Assembly: GCF_902459655.1 (NCBI RefSeq)
Contig: NZ_CABPSB010000016.1
Location: 1-64,000, forward strand
DNA: 64,000 nt
Origin: Pandoraea anhela
GTDB lineage: Bacteria; Pseudomonadota; Gammaproteobacteria; Burkholderiales; Burkholderiaceae
Direction: 5' to 3'
The position numbers and the translations under genes are program-made. Under the pieces are notes generated by a model. That model saw only the letters and a list, made by a program, of their open reading frames with translations. It did not search any database and had not been told where the DNA came from. Positions 8,897-17,863 of the stretch are shown in pieces. The stretch's first letter is position 1; every line of letters starts with the position of its first letter.

Positions 8897-9145
8897 TCAG
8901 TCTTGCGCTTCGCTGCGCAGGCCTTCGAGTTCGGCCACCCGTTTCTCCAGCGCTTCGAGCTTCTCGCGCGTGCGGGCGAGCACTTGCGCCTGCACGTCGA
9001 ATTCCTCGCGCGTGACCAGATCGAGCTTGGTGAAGCCCTGGTTGAGCAGGCTCTTAACGTTGCGTTCGATATCCTTGGCGGGCGATTGCTTGAGCATCTC
9101 GCTCACCTTGGCTTGCATGTCTTGCAGGATCTCGTTCGGTTTCAT
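8897..9145 (-). CDS. ubiK: Ubiquinone biosynthesis accessory factor UbiK (YqiC family), 82 aa
   Basis: Small coiled-coil protein that binds UbiJ and lipids and supports the soluble Ubi complex making ubiquinone. The N-terminal part (MKPNEILQDMQAKVSEMLKQ) is an amphipathic helix. The middle LLNQGFTKLDLVTREEFDVQ and the C-terminal leucine-rich coiled coil (LARTREKLEALEKRVAELEGL) match the YqiC family in order and spacing. The ATG at 9145 was chosen over an upstream in-frame start at 9274 because the family begins here and GAGGAAGG lies just before it. Its 5' leader faces the porin-glnK-amtB promoter region. Confidence 0.88.
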   Translation of the reverse strand: MKPNEILQDMQAKVSEMLKQSPAKDIERNVKSLLNQGFTKLDLVTREEFDVQAQVLARTREKLEALEKRVAELEGLRSEAQD

Positions 9146-9167
9146 AGCCTTCCTCTCGTCGTTTCTT

Positions 9168-9201
9168 TGCACCGATTTGGTGCTTGCACCGTCAGTGTGC
9201 T
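9168..9201 (+). promoter_or_regulatory. Two adjacent NtrC-like binding sites
   Basis: TGCACCGATTTGGTGCT is followed directly by TGCACCGTCAGTGTGCT. Both fit the NtrC enhancer pattern TGCACC-N5-GGTGCA, the first almost perfectly. They lie about 280 bp upstream of the predicted sigma-54 start site, a normal enhancer distance, and inside the leader of divergent ubiK. A further TGCA-rich stretch at 9221-9236 may be a weaker site. Confidence 0.7.
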
Positions 9202-9457
9202 TCGCCGTGCCGGTACGACCGGTGCATGGTGGTGCATCGGGTGCGTCCCTCAATAATTGGCGCAACTCTATCACCGTTTCTCGCGACCAGCCAGAGACCG
9301 TCGGCGCTCACCCGTACCGGTTCAGGCTTCGACACAGTTTGTCGTGCTTCGTTGCCGTTGTGTGACGTTGCTCGCCCACCTCACTTTCCCGGAAATTTGC
9401 CAATTTTTTATCCCGAAATCCGTATCTTGCGCGTCGCAGCTCAAGCGGTCGAAGGAG

Positions 9458-9474
9458 CTGGCACGGGAGTTGCT
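9458..9474 (+). promoter_or_regulatory. Sigma-54 (RpoN) promoter of the porin-glnK-amtB operon
   Basis: CTGGCACGGGAGTTGCT matches the -24/-12 consensus YTGGCACG-N4-TTGCW at every defined position. Transcription should begin near 9485, giving a leader of about 55 nt before the porin. Together with the upstream NtrC-like sites this predicts nitrogen-limitation control of the whole operon. Confidence 0.88.
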
Positions 9475-9539
9475 CTACCTAGCCCAGGACCTGCCGCACG
9501 CTGTACCAAGACGTTGAATGTCAACTTAAGGGGAAAGTG

Positions 9540-10725
<1,186 letters not shown>

Positions 10726-10749
10726 AGGTCCTAATAAGAGACAACAATC

Positions 10750-12282
10750 ATGAAAAAACTGCTTGCCAAACTCTTGCTCGCCGCCGCTTTTGCTGGTGTT
10801 GTGGGCACCGTGGGCCTCGGCTCGACCGCTGCGCTCGCGCAGGACGCCTCGGCGCCTGCCGCCGCTTCGGAAGCGTCTGCCCCTGCCGCTGCGACGGCCG
10901 CACCCGCTGCCGCACCGGCATCCGCCGCTCAGGCCGCTGCACCGGCCGCCCCGGCAGCCGCCACCCCCGTGCCCGCCAACAAGGGCGATACGGCGTGGCT
11001 GCTGACCTGTACCGCACTTGTGATTCTCATGACGCTGCCCGGCCTGGGCCTGTTCTACGGCGGTCTCGTGCGCTCGAAGAACATGCTCTCCGTGCTGATG
11101 CAGTGTTTCATCATCTTCTCGCTGGTGGTCGTGCTCTGGGCGATCTACGGCTATAGCATCGCGTTCACGGAAGGCGGGGCATTCTTCGGTGGCTTCGATC
11201 GCCTGTTCCTGAAGGGCATGACGCCGGACTCGGTGGCCGCGACCTTCAGCAAGGGCGTGAACGTGCCGGAGTACGCCTACATGGCCTTCCAGGCAGCGTT
11301 CGCCGCGATCACCTGCGCGCTGATCGTCGGCGCCTTCGCCGAACGCGCCAGATTCTCGGCCGTGCTGCTCTTCACCGTCATCTGGTTCACGTTCTCGTAC
11401 CTGCCGATGGCGCACATGGTCTGGTTCTGGGCGGGCCCGGATGCCTACACCGATGCCGCCGCTGCCGATGCCGCCACCGCACATGCCGGCTGGCTGTTCC
11501 AGAAGGGCGCGCTCGACTACGCCGGCGGCACGGTGGTTCATATCAACGCCGCCATCGCAGGTCTCGTGGGTTCGTACATGGTCGGCAAGCGTGTGGGCTT
11601 CGGCAAGGAAGCGTTCAAGCCGCACTCGCTCACCATGACGATGATCGGCGCCTCGCTGCTCTGGTTCGGCTGGTTCGGTTTCAACGCCGGCTCGGGTCTG
11701 GAAGCCAACGGCGGTGCAGCACTCGCCTTCGTCAACACGCTGCTCGCGACCGCCGCTGCCACGCTGTCTTGGACGGCCGGTGAGTGGATCGGCAAGGGCA
11801 AGCCGTCGATGCTCGGTGGCGCATCGGGTGCGGTGGCCGGTCTGGTGGCCGTGACCCCGGCCGCCGGTTTCGTGGGTCCGATGGGTTCCATCGTGCTCGG
11901 CCTGCTCGCCGGTGTGATCTGCCTGTGGGGCGTGAACGGTCTGAAGCGCCTGCTCAAGGCCGACGATGCGCTCGACGTGTTCGGCGTGCACGGTGTGGGC
12001 GGTATGCTCGGCGCGATTCTGACGGGCGTGTTCGCTGCCCCGTCGCTCGGCGGAACGGGCATCTACGATTACGTGGCCAATGCCGTGGCGCCGGATTATT
12101 CGATTGCCGGTCAGGTCTGGATTCAGTTCCAGGGTGTGTTGACCACGCTCGTGTGGTCGGGTGTGGTGGCGTTCATCGCCTTCAAGATCGCCGACATCGT
12201 GCTGGGCCTGCGTGTGCCGGAAGACGAAGAACGCGAAGGTCTGGACATCACTTCGCACGGCGAGTCGGCCTACCACAACTGA
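10750..12282 (+). CDS. amtB: Ammonium transporter AmtB, 510 aa
   Basis: Inner-membrane channel for NH4+/NH3. A cleavable signal peptide (to about residue 27) leads into an unusually long Ala/Pro-rich linker (about residues 28-75), then about eleven membrane helices beginning DTAWLLTCTALVILMTLPGLGLF. The twin pore histidines sit in the fifth and tenth helix regions (VVHINAAIAGLVG and VFGVHGVGGMLGA). The C-terminal tail ends in the GlnK-contacting region after LRVPEDEEREGLD. The family is about 400-430 aa; the excess here is the linker. It is cotranscribed with glnK and followed by a strong terminator. Confidence 0.96.
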   Translation: MKKLLAKLLLAAAFAGVVGTVGLGSTAALAQDASAPAAASEASAPAAATAAPAAAPASAAQAAAPAAPAAATPVPANKGDTAWLLTCTALVILMTLPGLGLFYGGLVRSKNMLSVLMQCFIIFSLVVVLWAIYGYSIAFTEGGAFFGGFDRLFLKGMTPDSVAATFSKGVNVPEYAYMAFQAAFAAITCALIVGAFAERARFSAVLLFTVIWFTFSYLPMAHMVWFWAGPDAYTDAAAADAATAHAGWLFQKGALDYAGGTVVHINAAIAGLVGSYMVGKRVGFGKEAFKPHSLTMTMIGASLLWFGWFGFNAGSGLEANGGAALAFVNTLLATAAATLSWTAGEWIGKGKPSMLGGASGAVAGLVAVTPAAGFVGPMGSIVLGLLAGVICLWGVNGLKRLLKADDALDVFGVHGVGGMLGAILTGVFAAPSLGGTGIYDYVANAVAPDYSIAGQVWIQFQGVLTTLVWSGVVAFIAFKIADIVLGLRVPEDEEREGLDITSHGESAYHN

Positions 12283-12694
12283 TCGCAGGCGCCGATCACG
12301 GGCGCCGATCACAACGGATCGACGGTCTCCCCCGTCCGATCGCAAGGTTTTGCCCCGGCTCAGGCCGGGGTCATCCAGAGGAGTCGCTGGTGGCCGGTCG
12401 GACAGCCGGCGCCGGCATTGCGCGGGCACCCGAACGGGTGCCCGTTTTTTTGTCTGCGGCTTTCGTGCGCGGTGCCTTGTCCGGGATATCTCGCGATGTC
12501 GCGTGCGCGACATGGTGGCCGATTCGGGGGCAGGCGATGCCCGCGCTTGCGATTCGCCGTTTCGCCCCCACCTCCTCTCACCGCAGCATCACACCGTACC
12601 TTCCCCGCCGGTGCCCCTTCCCGGGGCATGGCGAACGGCGGAAGCGTGCGGCAGATGCTCTACAATCGATATTCCATCTGGATATGAGAGAAGC
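12283..12694. other. Gap between amtB and gshA
   Basis: Contains the amtB terminator and otherwise no gene. A possible gshA -10 (TACAAT, 12661-12666) lies about 30 nt before the gshA start, but no good -35 stands in front of it. Confidence 0.5.
12423..12451 (+). terminator. Rho-independent terminator after amtB
   Basis: The perfect 10-bp stem CGGGCACCCG-aa-CGGGTGCCCG is followed by seven T residues, a textbook intrinsic terminator for the porin-glnK-amtB transcript. Confidence 0.92.
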
Positions 12695-13984
12695 ATGGTT
12701 CCGCATCTCGTCACGGCCCTGAAAGGCCCTTTGCTCGACCTGGAAAAGAAGATTCTCGATGCGACACCCGCCATCGAGCGCTGGTTCCGGCTCGAGTGGC
12801 AGGAACATACGCCGCCGTTTTACTGTTCGGTCGATCTGCGAAATGCCGGCTTCAAGCTCGCCCCCGTCGACACCAATCTCTTCCCAGGTGGTTTCAACAA
12901 CCTCGCGCCGGAGGTGCTGCCGCTCGCCGTGCAGGCCGCGATGGCGGCGATCGAGAAGATTTGCCCCGACGCCAAGAACCTGTTGCTGATTCCCGAACGT
13001 CATACGCGCAACTCGTTCTATTTGCAGAACATCGCGCGTCTGTCGACGATCATGCGTCACGCCGGTCTGAATGTGCGGCTGGGCAGTCTGTCGGACGACA
13101 TTGCCGAGCCGACGACCATCGAGTTGCCGGACGGTCAGCATGTCGTCATCGAGCCGCTGGAGCGCACGCCGCGCCGTCTGGGCCTCAAGAACTTCGATCC
13201 GTGCTCGATTCTGCTCAATAACGACCTGTCGGCCGGCATTCCGCCGATTCTCGAAGGGCTGCACGAGCAATACCTGCTCCCGCCGCTGCACGCCGGCTGG
13301 GCGATGCGCCGCAAGAGCCAGCACTTCTCGGCCTACGACGATATCGTCAAGAAGTTCGCGAAGATGATCGACGTCGACCAGTGGATGCTCAATCCGTACT
13401 TCGCGAAGTGCGAGGGCATCGATTTCGACGAGCGCGTCGGTGAGGAGAAACTCGCCGACACGGTCGATGCGGTGCTCAAGAAGATCAACAAGAAGTATCG
13501 CGAGTACGGCATCACGGAGAAGCCGTTCGTCGTGATCAAGGCCGATGCCGGCACCTACGGCATGGGTGTGATGATGGTGCACGACGCCGCCGAGATCAAA
13601 AACCTGAATCGCCGCGAGCGCACCAAGATGAGCGTGGTGAAGGAAGGTCTCGAGGTGCACGATGTCATCGTGCAGGAGGGCGTGTACACGTTCGAGCGCA
13701 TCAACGAAGCCGTGGCCGAGCCGGTCGTCTACATGATCGATCGGTACGTGGTCGGCGGCTTCTATCGGGTTCACACCGGACGCGGCACGGACGAAAACCT
13801 CAACGCCCCCGGCATGCACTTCGTGCCGCTCGCGTTCGAACACACGGCGCTGCCCGACGTCCATGCCAAGCCGGGCGCCGCACCGCCCAATCGCTTCTAT
13901 ATGTATGGCGTGGTGGCGCGTCTGGCGCTGCTCGCAGCATCGGTCGAACTCGAACGGACCGATCCGGATCCGGAAACGTATTGA
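12695..13984 (+). CDS. gshA: Glutamate-cysteine ligase (T. ferrooxidans type), 429 aa
   Basis: Joins L-glutamate and L-cysteine with ATP, the first and rate-limiting step of glutathione synthesis. It belongs to the proteobacterial family of about 430 aa (TIGR02049) rather than the E. coli type. Recognisable blocks are FNNLAPEVLPLAVQAA, IPERHTRNSFYLQNIARL, the ATP-grasp-like VIKADAGTYGMGVMMV and the C-terminal NRFYMYGVVARLALLAAS. The frame is open far upstream, but the ATG at 12695 gives the family N-terminus MVPHLVTALKGPLLDLEKK and follows GAGAG. gshB, the second enzyme, lies two genes downstream. The stop codon overlaps a 12-bp repeat. Confidence 0.93.
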   Translation: MVPHLVTALKGPLLDLEKKILDATPAIERWFRLEWQEHTPPFYCSVDLRNAGFKLAPVDTNLFPGGFNNLAPEVLPLAVQAAMAAIEKICPDAKNLLLIPERHTRNSFYLQNIARLSTIMRHAGLNVRLGSLSDDIAEPTTIELPDGQHVVIEPLERTPRRLGLKNFDPCSILLNNDLSAGIPPILEGLHEQYLLPPLHAGWAMRRKSQHFSAYDDIVKKFAKMIDVDQWMLNPYFAKCEGIDFDERVGEEKLADTVDAVLKKINKKYREYGITEKPFVVIKADAGTYGMGVMMVHDAAEIKNLNRRERTKMSVVKEGLEVHDVIVQEGVYTFERINEAVAEPVVYMIDRYVVGGFYRVHTGRGTDENLNAPGMHFVPLAFEHTALPDVHAKPGAAPPNRFYMYGVVARLALLAASVELERTDPDPETY

Positions 13985-14022
13985 CGGCGGTATTGACGGT
14001 GGTGTTGACGGGGGTATTGACG
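13981..14022. repeat. 12-bp tandem repeat at the gshA stop codon
   Basis: Three and a half copies of a TTGACGGNGGTN unit begin at the last bases of gshA. They repeat the stop-codon region and look like replication slippage. Confidence 0.8.
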
Positions 14023-14463
14023 GCGCATGCGCCCGGCCGTGGCGAGTGACAGCATGCCGCGCGCTTTCGGTTTCGGCGTCTCGTTGAGAAGATTCTGAAT
14101 CTGATGTGGGATCGCGTCTGTGTGGCGGCGGTCTTGTGCGCATTTCCGCTTGAGACGCGAAAAGAAAAAGACGCCCGGCTGGCCCCCCGACTAGCCGGGC
14201 GTCACATTTACCGGCCGCCTCATGCAACGGTCGGAAATCGGGGCTTTCCTGGGCGGTCCCCCCCGCAAACTGGCTCCCTTCGCATCCCCTTCACCCTTCG
14301 GATCGGTGTACTGTGCCGGTCCGTCGTCCGGTTCGCGTCAGCAATGAAGCGATGATGCGACCGTTTGACGCAACCAGCATCCCCCGAATGGGGGATGTCC
14401 GTCTGTGTTCGGGTGGAATAAGAATTTTCCTCGAAATTGCCTTTGGCCGGGAGCGACTTGCGA
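13985..14463. other. Gap between gshA and the LuxR-type regulator
   Basis: No gene is supported. It holds the tail of the 12-bp repeat and a terminator-like hairpin at 14171-14204. The rest is featureless GC-rich sequence with an AT-richer patch (14410-14440) just before the regulator gene, a likely promoter position. Confidence 0.5.
14161..14204. terminator. Terminator hairpin between gshA and the regulator gene
   Basis: GACGCCCGGCT and AGCCGGGCGTC form an 11-bp stem around a 12-nt loop. A run of A residues precedes it, so it is a canonical T-tailed terminator on the minus strand and a weaker one (followed by ACATTT) for gshA. No minus-strand gene is seen that would need it. Confidence 0.6.
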
Positions 14464-15726
14464 ATGCAAGGGGACTTACGCGCATGCCTTCGTCAGATCC
14501 ATCAATTGCCAATGCCGGTTCTCGGCTATCTGCCGCTCTGGCTGGAAACGCTGCGTTCGGGGCTCGACGCCGACGGCGTGGCGGCGCTCTGGTGTCATGC
14601 GCGACATGACACCAGAGCCCCCATCGATGCGCTCGGACTCGCCGACGCCACGTGCTGGTACGCGCCGCAGGCGCCGCTGAGCGCGTGCGAGCGCCTGGCG
14701 GCATGCGCGTGGACGATGCCGTCCATCACCGAGCTGCAACAGGCGCTCCGGCAGGGCGAGGTGCTGTGCGGCCACGTTCGTCGCGGCCGGGCGCGGGCGG
14801 CGGGGCCGTCGGCGTTGCGCCATCCGGCAGCGCTTGGCGATTGCCTGCCCGATGGCGATTTGCTCGACGTATGTCTATTGCCGGCGAAGCAAATGGCCGA
14901 TGCATCGCCGTCGTGTCGCGACGTCCCCCCGATCGGCGCATTACGGCTGTTGGTGTCGCGAGACGGCGAGCGGGCGCGATTCACGTCGCGCGAGGTCGCG
15001 GCATTCGAGACGGCCGCCGCAGCGTTCGCCTCGACGCCGGAGCGCCCTCACTTTCCACCGCTTGCCGAGGGGCCCTCGGCCGTGCCGGGCCTCAGTTCCG
15101 AAGGGGCCGGCGCCGTGACCTGCGATGTGTCCGGCACCCTCGTCTGGCATCGGCGCGAGCCGGAATGGGCCGATCCCGCCGCGCTGGCGCTCATGCGTCG
15201 GGTCTGGCGCCTCGCACCGGGCCGCACGTGGCACGACGCCTGCGTCGTGGTGCAGGCCTGTCAGCGTCTGGCGGACGAACTCAGGCTTCTCCCCGGCGAC
15301 GCGGCGGCGGGTGCGCAGGTGTGCGCATCGGTCCCGGTGCCGGGGGGTACGCTGCATCTGCACGCCACGCATTTTTGCGCGATGGGCGGCGGCGCGACCG
15401 AACGGGTGCGCATTGCGCTGCACCTCGCCGTGCCGCCGGCGCTCCGTTTGCTGCAACGTCTCTGGGACACCGCGCTTACGCCGGTGCAGCGCGAGATTGC
15501 GATGCGACTGCTGGCCGGGCAGTCGCGCACGCAGACGCGTGAGGCGTGCGCGATCGGCGTGCAGACGCTAAAAACGCATCTGTCGCTCATGCGCGCCCGG
15601 CTGGACCCGGTGCGCGACGCGTCGTTGCTGCTCGGGCTGGGAGGGCAGGGTTGGCTGGGTGGGGGCGGCGGCTACGGGGCAGGGTCTGGCGGAACGGGGA
15701 TGGCCGAAACCGCAGGCCGGACGTGA
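14464..15726 (+). CDS. LuxR/GerE-type helix-turn-helix regulator, 420 aa
   Basis: The C-terminal segment LTPVQREIAMRLLAGQSRTQTREACAIGVQTLKTHLSLMRARL is a GerE-type HTH, so DNA binding is likely. The upstream 330 residues have no signature I recognise, lack an AHL-binding pattern and may be a GAF-like sensor. The protein ends in a Gly-rich tail. The ATG at 14464 was chosen because GGGAG lies 9 nt before it; a TTG at 14437 is possible. It sits between gshA and gshB on the same strand, separated from gshA by a hairpin, so a role in thiol or redox control is suggested by position only. Confidence 0.7.
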   Translation: MQGDLRACLRQIHQLPMPVLGYLPLWLETLRSGLDADGVAALWCHARHDTRAPIDALGLADATCWYAPQAPLSACERLAACAWTMPSITELQQALRQGEVLCGHVRRGRARAAGPSALRHPAALGDCLPDGDLLDVCLLPAKQMADASPSCRDVPPIGALRLLVSRDGERARFTSREVAAFETAAAAFASTPERPHFPPLAEGPSAVPGLSSEGAGAVTCDVSGTLVWHRREPEWADPAALALMRRVWRLAPGRTWHDACVVVQACQRLADELRLLPGDAAAGAQVCASVPVPGGTLHLHATHFCAMGGGATERVRIALHLAVPPALRLLQRLWDTALTPVQREIAMRLLAGQSRTQTREACAIGVQTLKTHLSLMRARLDPVRDASLLLGLGGQGWLGGGGGYGAGSGGTGMAETAGRT

Positions 15727-15837
15727 TTTCCGTGCCAACGCACTGCGCAGCGACAAAACGACGGCTCGGCTAGAATAGATGCCTGTCGCCGCAGCTCGCG
15801 GTGTGTGCATCCGAACCCCCAAGACTCCCGCCGATCG

Positions 15838-16776
15838 ATGCAGATTCTCTTTATCGCCGACCCGCTCGACCAATTCAAAATCTACAAGGACACCACGTTC
15901 TCGATGATGCGCGAGGGCGCGCGTCGCGGACATCGCATCTTCGCGTGCGAGCCCCACGAGATGGCGTGGCAAGGCGCGACGGTCGATGCGCGTGTGAAGG
16001 AAATTCGTCTGACGGGGGATGCCGACGTTTGGTACGAAGTCATCGGAACGCGTGTCGCCGCGCTGACGGAGTTCGATGCCGTGCTCATGCGCAAGGATCC
16101 GCCGTTCGACATGGAGTACATCAACGCGACCTGGCTGCTGGAGATCGCGGAGCGTGCCGGCGCGCGCGTGTTCAATAAGCCGAGCGCGATCCGTGACCAT
16201 TCCGAAAAGCTGGCGATCGCCGAATTCCGCCAGTTCGTGGCGCCGACGCTGGTCACGCGCGACGCGGGGCGTTTGCGCGCTTTTCACGCCGAACACGGCG
16301 ACGTGATCTACAAGCCGCTCGACGGCATGGGCGGGACGGGGGTGTTTCGCATCGGCCCGGATGGTCGCAACCTCGGCTCGGTCATCGAGATGCTGGGCGA
16401 GAACGGCGCCCGCTCGGTGATGGCCCAACGCTTCATTCCCGACATCGCGCTGGGTGACAAGCGCGTGCTCGTGATCGGCGGCAAAGTGGTGCCCCATTCG
16501 CTGGCGCGCATCCCGCAGGGCAACGAAGTGCGCGGCAACCTCGCGGCGGGCGGTCTTGGCGAGGCGCGCGATCTGTCGGCGCGCGATCGTCAGATCGCGG
16601 AATCGCTGGCGCCGGTGCTCTGGCAACGCGGTCTGCTGCTGGTGGGGCTCGACGTCATCGGCGATTACCTCACGGAAGTGAACGTCACGAGTCCGACGTG
16701 CTTCCAGGAAATCACGGACCAGACCGGTTTCGACGTGCCGAAGATGTTCATCGACGCGCTGGAGCTGGCCGTCTGA
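15838..16776 (+). CDS. gshB: Glutathione synthetase, 312 aa
   Basis: ATP-grasp enzyme that adds glycine to gamma-glutamylcysteine to give glutathione in the cytoplasm. Family landmarks are the N-terminal MQILFIADPLDQFKIYKDTTF, MRKDPPFDMEYINATWLLE, NKPSAIRDHSEKLA, the glycine-rich IYKPLDGMGGTGVFRI ATP loop and the metal-binding end LTEVNVTSPTCFQEI. Length is normal (about 315). The ATG at 15838 matches the family start; an ATG 33 nt upstream would only add a non-conserved leader. A TAGAAT box near 15771 may be its -10. Confidence 0.96.
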   Translation: MQILFIADPLDQFKIYKDTTFSMMREGARRGHRIFACEPHEMAWQGATVDARVKEIRLTGDADVWYEVIGTRVAALTEFDAVLMRKDPPFDMEYINATWLLEIAERAGARVFNKPSAIRDHSEKLAIAEFRQFVAPTLVTRDAGRLRAFHAEHGDVIYKPLDGMGGTGVFRIGPDGRNLGSVIEMLGENGARSVMAQRFIPDIALGDKRVLVIGGKVVPHSLARIPQGNEVRGNLAAGGLGEARDLSARDRQIAESLAPVLWQRGLLLVGLDVIGDYLTEVNVTSPTCFQEITDQTGFDVPKMFIDALELAV

Positions 16777-16869
16777 CGGACGTCGGACGCTTGGGGGCCG
16801 CGTGATCGCCATGCCGGCAATCCCGCTTGCGGCGGCTCCTAAGCTGATGAAATTTCAGGATTAATTCGG

Positions 16870-16907
16870 GATTTTGGCGCGCCTGCTAAAATAAGAATCC
16901 CAAAATC
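16870..16907. promoter_or_regulatory. Inverted repeat around a -10-like box before the PTS genes
   Basis: GATTTTGG (16870-16877) and CCAAAATC (16900-16907) form a perfect 8-bp inverted repeat flanking TAAAAT (16887-16892). A dyad centred on a -10 is a plausible repressor site for the EIIA-HPr-EI operon. No convincing -35 precedes it, and the regulator is unknown. Confidence 0.35.
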
Positions 16908-16973
16908 GACAGGTGCGCGTTCGTCGTTGTGTTTGTATCCCGAACACCCGCGGCGCCCGGCGTGCCTAGCATC

Positions 16974-17387
16974 ATGGCTGGAATTCTGATCATTGCCCAC
17001 GCACCGCTGGCTTCGGCGCTTCGCGAGTGCGTTTCGCACATCTACGGCGGTTGTCCTTCGCGCATCAGTGCGATCGACGTCGTCCCCGACCAGGACACGG
17101 CGGCGCTCGTAGACGTCGCAAAAGAACGCCTTGCGCAACTGCGCGAAGAGAACGGCGTGCTGGTGCTCACCGATCTGTTCGGGGCGACGCCGTCGAACGT
17201 GGCGGCACAGTTGGTGGGACCGAAAGTGCGTGTGCTCGCCGGGGTAAACCTGTCGATGCTCATCAAGGCGGTGTGTTACCGCTCGGTGCCGCTCGACACG
17301 CTGGCGGAGAAGGTGCTTTCGGGCGGATCTAAAGGTATTCTCGAAGTCGGCGCGGGTGCGCCGGCCACACACACTACGTCACACTGA
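16974..17387 (+). CDS. Mannose-type PTS EIIA domain protein, 137 aa
   Basis: Cytoplasmic phosphocarrier of the EIIA-Man fold. The start MAGILIIAHAPLASALREC carries the phosphorylated histidine (IIAHAPLA, His9), and the second conserved block is VLVLTDLFGATPSNVAAQL. Only the IIA domain is present; no IIB, IIC or IID gene is near. It precedes ptsH by 3 nt. In Ralstonia and related betaproteobacteria this trio works as a regulatory phosphorelay affecting carbon storage rather than sugar uptake, and the same is likely here. The ATG at 16974 gives the family start. Confidence 0.9.
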   Translation: MAGILIIAHAPLASALRECVSHIYGGCPSRISAIDVVPDQDTAALVDVAKERLAQLREENGVLVLTDLFGATPSNVAAQLVGPKVRVLAGVNLSMLIKAVCYRSVPLDTLAEKVLSGGSKGILEVGAGAPATHTTSH

Positions 17388-17390
17388 AAC

Positions 17391-17660
17391 ATGCTTCGAC
17401 AAGAAACGACGATCGTAAATAAATTGGGCTTGCACGCCCGGGCATCCGCAAAGCTGACGCAACTGGCGGCGAAATTTCAGAGTGAGGTCTGGCTGACCCG
17501 GAACGGTCGGCGTATCAATGCGAAGAGCATCATGGGCGTCATGATGCTGGCGGCGGGGATCGGCTCGAAAGTCGAAGTCGAAACCGAAGGCCCTGACGAA
17601 GCGCAGGCCATGCAAGAGCTTCTCGACCTCATCGCGAACAAGTTCGGCGAAGGGGAGTAA
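17391..17660 (+). CDS. ptsH: HPr phosphocarrier protein, 89 aa
   Basis: Receives phosphate from enzyme I on the histidine in NKLGLHARASAKL and passes it to EIIA. The regulatory serine region is NAKSIMGVMMLAAGIGS, so phosphorylation by an HPr kinase (HprK, not in the window) is possible. Length and fold order are typical. It is embedded in EIIA-ptsH-ptsI, 3 nt after the EIIA stop. Confidence 0.96.
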   Translation: MLRQETTIVNKLGLHARASAKLTQLAAKFQSEVWLTRNGRRINAKSIMGVMMLAAGIGSKVEVETEGPDEAQAMQELLDLIANKFGEGE

Positions 17661-17863
17661 AGGGGGCGTCATGCCCGGCGGTGGCGACGCGGCGTCGGCA
17701 GGCGCGCCGCGTCACGATCAGAGGCAATGCGTTGACGTATGGCATCCACGCATACCTTTCGATGACGCCGGCCGAGTTTTCGCCGCACCGCCGCACACTG
17801 TCTTCGATGACAGCACACACAGATTTCGGGCGTACCATTCGCCTCTGAACTGGGGAGACTTCC

